The translations under genes were made by a program, and so were the position numbers. This document shows, one piece after another, positions 6,865-9,365 of a DNA stretch of 9,365 bases. Where the stretch lies: the NCBI GenBank assembly GCA_027001895.1, contig JALTLP010000373.1, forward strand, positions 1 to 9,365, in the 5' to 3' direction. Origin of the DNA: Chromatiales bacterium. Lineage in GTDB: Bacteria; Pseudomonadota; Gammaproteobacteria; UBA6429; Thiohalophilaceae. The notes under the pieces are model-generated. The model was not told where the DNA came from. It saw only the letters and a program-made list of their open reading frames with translations, and searched no databases. Every line of letters begins with the position of its first letter. Positions within the stretch are counted from its first letter, which is position 1.

Positions 6865-7395
6865 ATGAAAACAATAATTATAAGTTTTATAGCAGGGCTA
6901 TTATTTGTGGGTGTGGCGCTGGCCGAAGAATCAACGGTCTATAAAAAATATAATAAAGAAGGTGTGGTTGAATTTAGCGATGTCCCGGACAAAAATGCTA
7001 AAAGCGTGCCGATCCCACCAATGAATACCTATAAGCAAAAACCATTGCCCAAAAACTTTCAGAAAAGGGTAGAGTCTGTCGACCCGGAAACATATCAAAG
7101 TCTTGTTATTGCGTCGCCTGTTGAGGACAAGATCGTTCGGCAGAACGCCGGTAATATTACAGTAAGCATTGCCAGCAAACCGGCTCTGAATTCTGCGCAT
7201 CGGGTTCGTTTTGTACTCGATGGAAATGAGAAAACAACACTGCTGGTATCCAAACCAACCGTGACCTTTAAAAATGTTTCGCGAGGCACGCATACTGTGC
7301 AGGCATTTATAGTGAATAATGCGGGGAAAGTATTAATTTCATCTAAAAGTGTAAAATTCCACCTACAACGCTTTGCGTTTAAACCAAAATCCTAG
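6865..7395 (+). CDS. Exported DUF4124 domain protein linked to glnL/glnG
   Basis: This 176-residue secreted protein has an N-terminal signal peptide (hydrophobic 4-18, cleavage after ALA at 20). The DUF4124 motif comes at once, VYKKYNKEGVVEFSDVPDKNA (about 25-45), which in this family is a short beta element of unknown function. The rest (about 75-170) is predicted by eye to be beta-rich, with alternating hydrophobics and the run VRFVLDGNEKTTLLV, FKNVSRGTHTVQAFIVNN, resembling an Ig-like or fibronectin-like sandwich. From memory, DUF4124 proteins often sit beside glnA/ntrBC in gammaproteobacteria, so its position before glnL fits, but no function is established. The gaps on both sides (88 and 200 bases) suggest it may be its own transcript. 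The leader before ATG is AT-rich without a clear ribosome site. It is unlikely to belong to the pilus, although an envelope role cannot be excluded. Confidence 0.85.
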   Translation: MKTIIISFIAGLLFVGVALAEESTVYKKYNKEGVVEFSDVPDKNAKSVPIPPMNTYKQKPLPKNFQKRVESVDPETYQSLVIASPVEDKIVRQNAGNITVSIASKPALNSAHRVRFVLDGNEKTTLLVSKPTVTFKNVSRGTHTVQAFIVNNAGKVLISSKSVKFHLQRFAFKPKS

Positions 7396-7426
7396 CCCAT
7401 TAGCGGCTTTTCACCCCACGTAATAA

Positions 7427-7443
7427 TGCACAGTAATAGTGCG
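7427..7443. promoter_or_regulatory. Candidate NtrC operator, site 1
   Basis: The sequence TGCACAGTAATAGTGCG has the 5-7-5 layout of the NtrC site (TGCAC-N7-GTGCA). Nine of ten arm bases match, and only the last (G for A) differs. It lies 153 bases before the glnL ATG, in the gap after the DUF4124 gene. Its centre (7435) would be at about -158 relative to the predicted sigma-54 start. The assignment is by consensus and position only. Confidence 0.68.
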
Positions 7444-7456
7444 CTTGCACTATAAT
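7427..7456 (+). promoter_or_regulatory. Candidate sigma-70 promoter overlapping the NtrC operators
   Basis: A perfect -10 box TATAAT is at 7451-7456. A -35-like TGCACA (four of six) lies at 7427-7432, with an 18-base spacer. Both elements coincide with the two NtrC dyads. In E. coli the glnL promoter is repressed by NtrC bound over it, so the arrangement has a precedent. The -35 is weak and the element may be only an AT-rich operator spacer. Confidence 0.4.
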
Positions 7457-7462
7457 TGTGCT
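7446..7462. promoter_or_regulatory. Candidate NtrC operator, site 2
   Basis: The sequence TGCACTATAATTGTGCT is a second 5-7-5 NtrC-type dyad, again nine of ten arm bases, two bases after site 1. The centres are 19 bases apart, slightly under two helical turns. A paired arrangement is what NtrC needs for cooperative binding and enhancer function. The spacer of this site contains a perfect TATAAT, so binding here would also cover a sigma-70 -10 box. Its centre (7454) falls at about -139 from the predicted sigma-54 start. Confidence 0.68.
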
Positions 7463-7566
7463 AAAATGCTACCTGCCTGTTGAATTTTCTAAACGGCCAA
7501 TATGATAACTCTTTGTTTTACGAGTGTTTTTTTTATGCACCAATAATGCACAAGCAATAAAATATC

Positions 7567-7582
7567 TGGTTTGGTTCTTGCT
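7567..7582 (+). promoter_or_regulatory. Candidate sigma-54 promoter before glnL
   Basis: The sequence TGGTTTGGTTCTTGCT fits the -24/-12 pattern TGGCACG-N4-TTGCW. GG and GC are exactly ten bases apart, and TGG, the G at the seventh position and TTGCT match, while the CAC in between does not. Transcription would start near 7593, only about 3 bases before the glnL ATG at 7596 and 12 before a GTG at 7605. Two NtrC-type sites 139-158 bases upstream are at the usual enhancer distance, which raises confidence. Confidence 0.5.
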
Positions 7583-7595
7583 ATATATACAAGGT

Positions 7596-8681
7596 ATGAA
7601 CGCAGTGGTCACTCAATTTCCCGATCCTTTTCAACGTATGCTTGAAGGACTGAACAGCTCGGTGTTGCTGTTTGGTTCTGATTTATTGCTGCGCTACATT
7701 AATCCCGCAGGTGAAATGTTGTTTGAAGTGAGTGCCCGGCACCTGGTTGGCCAGCCCTATGAGAAGTTGTTTGTTTCTTCGAGCTGCACGTCCGATGATA
7801 TGAAAAATGCACTGCAAACCGTACACCCGACTACGCGCCATGAAGTGTCGGTATCGCTGTTGAATTCCAGGAAAATTACCGTCGATTTATCAATCAGCCC
7901 GATACTGGACTCAAAAGATGACCCCGAAATATTGCTGGAGTGTCATCAAATCGATCACCTGCTGCGTATCAGTAAAGAAGAAAAACGCGCTGCCGATCAA
8001 CAGGCGACCAACCAGTTATTACGCGGCCTGGCGCATGAAATAAAAAATCCGCTGGGTGGTCTGCGAGGCTCAGCGCAGTTATTGCAACGCCAGCTTGATA
8101 ATGAAAATCTGAAAGAATATACCCGCGTTATTATTGATGAGGCGGATCGTTTAAGTGTGCTGGTTGATCGAATGATTGGCCCGACACAAATACCTAAAAC
8201 CTGCGATGCAAACATACACGAAGTACTGGAACATGTCAGGCAACTTATTCTTGCAGACAGCGAGCACAATATCGATATCATTCGGGATTACGACCCAAGT
8301 ATTCCTGAGATTGAAATTGATCCTGGCCAGCTTGTTCAGGCCATTTTAAATATTACACGTAATGCAATACAGGCCATTTCTGAACAGCTTACGGCCGGAC
8401 AGGGACATATTATTTATCGCACCCGGGTGTTAAGAAATTTTACGATAGCAAACCAGCGTCATCGACTTGTGTTGTTGCTGGAAATTGAGGACAACGGCCC
8501 GGGTATTCCTGAAGACCTGCAAAACAAAATATTTTTTCCAATGGTAACCGGACGCGCAGCCGGTACCGGGCTGGGTTTGTCTATTGCACAGGCCATCGTG
8601 CAAAAACATCATGGTGTGCTGGAATGTAACAGCAAACCCGGAAAAACTGTTTTTACAATTAATTTACCCATTAACTCATAA
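7596..8681 (+). CDS. glnL: Nitrogen regulation sensor kinase NtrB (GlnL)
   Basis: This 361-residue soluble histidine kinase/phosphatase controls NtrC in response to nitrogen through PII. An N-terminal PAS domain (about 12-120, SSVLLFGSDLLLRYINPAGEMLF) precedes the HisKA domain RGLAHEIKNPLGGLRGSAQLL with phosphoacceptor His147. The ATPase domain has the N-box ILNITRNAIQAI (Asn256), G1 DNGPGIP (299-305) and G2 GTGLGLS (323-329). Length and motifs match E. coli NtrB (349 residues) closely. ATG 7596 is chosen because MNAVVTQ aligns with the E. coli start. An in-frame GTG at 7524 would add an unrelated hydrophobic stretch crossing the promoter. AAGG at 7591-7594 is only one base from this ATG but 10 bases from GTG 7605, so 7605 is a real alternative start. 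No membrane segment is seen in the chosen protein. glnG follows 16 bases downstream. Confidence 0.95.
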   Translation: MNAVVTQFPDPFQRMLEGLNSSVLLFGSDLLLRYINPAGEMLFEVSARHLVGQPYEKLFVSSSCTSDDMKNALQTVHPTTRHEVSVSLLNSRKITVDLSISPILDSKDDPEILLECHQIDHLLRISKEEKRAADQQATNQLLRGLAHEIKNPLGGLRGSAQLLQRQLDNENLKEYTRVIIDEADRLSVLVDRMIGPTQIPKTCDANIHEVLEHVRQLILADSEHNIDIIRDYDPSIPEIEIDPGQLVQAILNITRNAIQAISEQLTAGQGHIIYRTRVLRNFTIANQRHRLVLLLEIEDNGPGIPEDLQNKIFFPMVTGRAAGTGLGLSIAQAIVQKHHGVLECNSKPGKTVFTINLPINS

Positions 8682-8697
8682 CAGGAAGACTTTTAAA

Positions 8698-9365
8698 ATG
8701 AGTAAAGAATCAATCTGGATAGTCGATGATGATCGCTCGATACGCTGGGTACTTGAACAGGCACTTGTTCAGGCGGATATGGATGTTAAATCATTTGAAA
8801 ATGCCAGTGACGTTTTAAATAAACTCGAATCATCGCAACCCAATGCCATTATAAGTGACATACGGATGCCGGGCATGGATGGTCTTGAGTTATTATCGCA
8901 GATTCATAATCATCATCCTGATCTTCCGGTTATTATTATAACGGCACACTCGGACCTTGATAGTGCCGTTTCTGCTTATCAGGGCGGTGCATTTGAATAC
9001 CTGCCAAAACCGTTTGATGTTGACGAAGCGGTATCACTTGCACAACGTGCCGTAAGTAAAGGCAAGAGTATTCAGGCAGAAGAACAGATCAGTGATAAAG
9101 GTATCAGTGAAATTATTGGTGAAGCGCCGGGCATGCAGGAAGTTTTTCGTGCCATTGGTCGTCTTGCCCAGTCAAATATTACGGTGTTAATTAACGGTGA
9201 GTCCGGTACCGGTAAAGAACTGGTGGCCAATGCCCTGCATCGTCACAGCCCGCGAGCCGATAAACCTTTTATTGCGTTAAATATGGCTGCTATTCCAAAA
9301 GATCTGCTGGAGTCAGAATTATTTGGCCATGAAAAAGGTGCATTTACTGGTGCACAAGCCATGCG
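8698..9365 (+). CDS. glnG: Nitrogen regulator NtrC (GlnG), 5' part, cut by the window end
   Basis: This is the first 222 codons of the sigma-54-dependent response regulator phosphorylated by NtrB. The receiver domain has Asp10-Asp11-Asp12, the phosphoacceptor Asp54 (ISDIRMPGMDG), Thr82 and Lys104 (LPKPFD), the same numbering as enteric NtrC. After a linker, the AAA+ domain begins at IIGEAPGMQEVFRAIGRL, with Walker A GESGTGKE (167-174) and the sigma-54 contact loop GAFTGA (214-219, within FGHEKGAFTGA). The rest of the AAA+ domain and the Fis-type DNA-binding domain lie beyond the window. AGGAAG at 8683-8688 gives a good ribosome site 9 bases before ATG. This is stronger than the glnL site, so NtrC may be translated more efficiently than NtrB. 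It shares the glnL transcript. Confidence 0.97.
   Translation, partial: MSKESIWIVDDDRSIRWVLEQALVQADMDVKSFENASDVLNKLESSQPNAIISDIRMPGMDGLELLSQIHNHHPDLPVIIITAHSDLDSAVSAYQGGAFEYLPKPFDVDEAVSLAQRAVSKGKSIQAEEQISDKGISEIIGEAPGMQEVFRAIGRLAQSNITVLINGESGTGKELVANALHRHSPRADKPFIALNMAAIPKDLLESELFGHEKGAFTGAQAM

Larger units (their letters stand above)
7422..7552 (+). repeat. Exact 11-base repeat AATAATGCACA, two copies flanking the glnL leader
   Basis: The identical 11-mer AATAATGCACA occurs at 7422-7432 and 7542-7552, exactly 120 bases apart. The first copy carries the left arm of NtrC site 1. The second lies next to another ATGCAC at 7535-7540, so two ATGCAC hexamers are spaced 11 bases, one helical turn. 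The downstream copies lack the opposite arm at the right spacing, so they are half-sites at best. Confidence 0.5.

Noticed and set aside
7394..7411. Hairpin AGCC/GGCT followed by TTTT as terminator of the DUF4124 gene
   Set aside because: Only a 4-base stem with a 7-base loop and overlapping the stop codon. Too weak to call.
7524..7595. GTG extension of glnL with a hydrophobic N-terminus
   Set aside because: It would cover the candidate promoter, has no equivalent in NtrB, and the family start aligns at 7596.
1..9365. CRISPR arrays, insertion sequences, tRNA/rRNA genes, phage attachment sites
   Set aside because: No regularly spaced repeats, transposase, terminal inverted repeats or RNA gene signatures were seen on reading both strands.

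Overview
The window reads as the chromosome of a gammaproteobacterium. It carries seven consecutive same-strand genes of the inner-membrane, secretin and accessory half of an MSHA-type (mannose-sensitive haemagglutinin) type IV pilus system. These are followed by an exported DUF4124 protein and the nitrogen two-component pair glnL/glnG (NtrB/NtrC). NtrC keeps the Asp54, Thr82, Lys104 and GAFTGA residues of the enteric protein. Base composition looks AT-leaning by eye (not computed). All genes are on the + strand, and no mobile element, RNA gene or CRISPR array was seen.

Layout. Positions 1-202 hold no supportable gene and lead into mshI. Positions 203-6776 are a tight block: mshI (PilM-like), a PilN-like gene often called MshI2, mshJ (PilO-like), mshK (PilP-like), mshL (lipoprotein secretin), mshM (ExeA-type AAA+ ATPase) and mshN (membrane-anchored TPR protein). 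Genes overlap by 4-8 bases or lie 2-24 bases apart, as in one operon. Together they would form the alignment subcomplex in the inner membrane and periplasm plus the outer-membrane pore with its assembly factors. The motor and structural half (mshE, mshG, mshF and the pilins mshA/B/C/D/O/P/Q), which follows mshN in Vibrio, is not in the window. After an 88-base gap comes the DUF4124 gene (6865-7395), then a 200-base regulatory gap, glnL (7596-8681) and the 5' part of glnG (8698 to the window end).

The most informative non-coding stretch is 7396-7595. It contains two adjacent 17-base dyads with the spacing of NtrC operators (TGCAC-N7-GTGCR type, nine of ten arm bases each). The second covers a perfect TATAAT. 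About 140-158 bases downstream is a -24/-12 (sigma-54) promoter match that would start transcription almost at the glnL start codon. This resembles nitrogen-responsive autoregulation of glnLG, with possible sigma-70 repression and sigma-54 activation through the same operators.

Overall these are known families. I do not see a clearly new system. The points worth following are the glnL control region, the position of half an MSHA locus directly beside ntrBC, and several sequence departures inside the pilus proteins.
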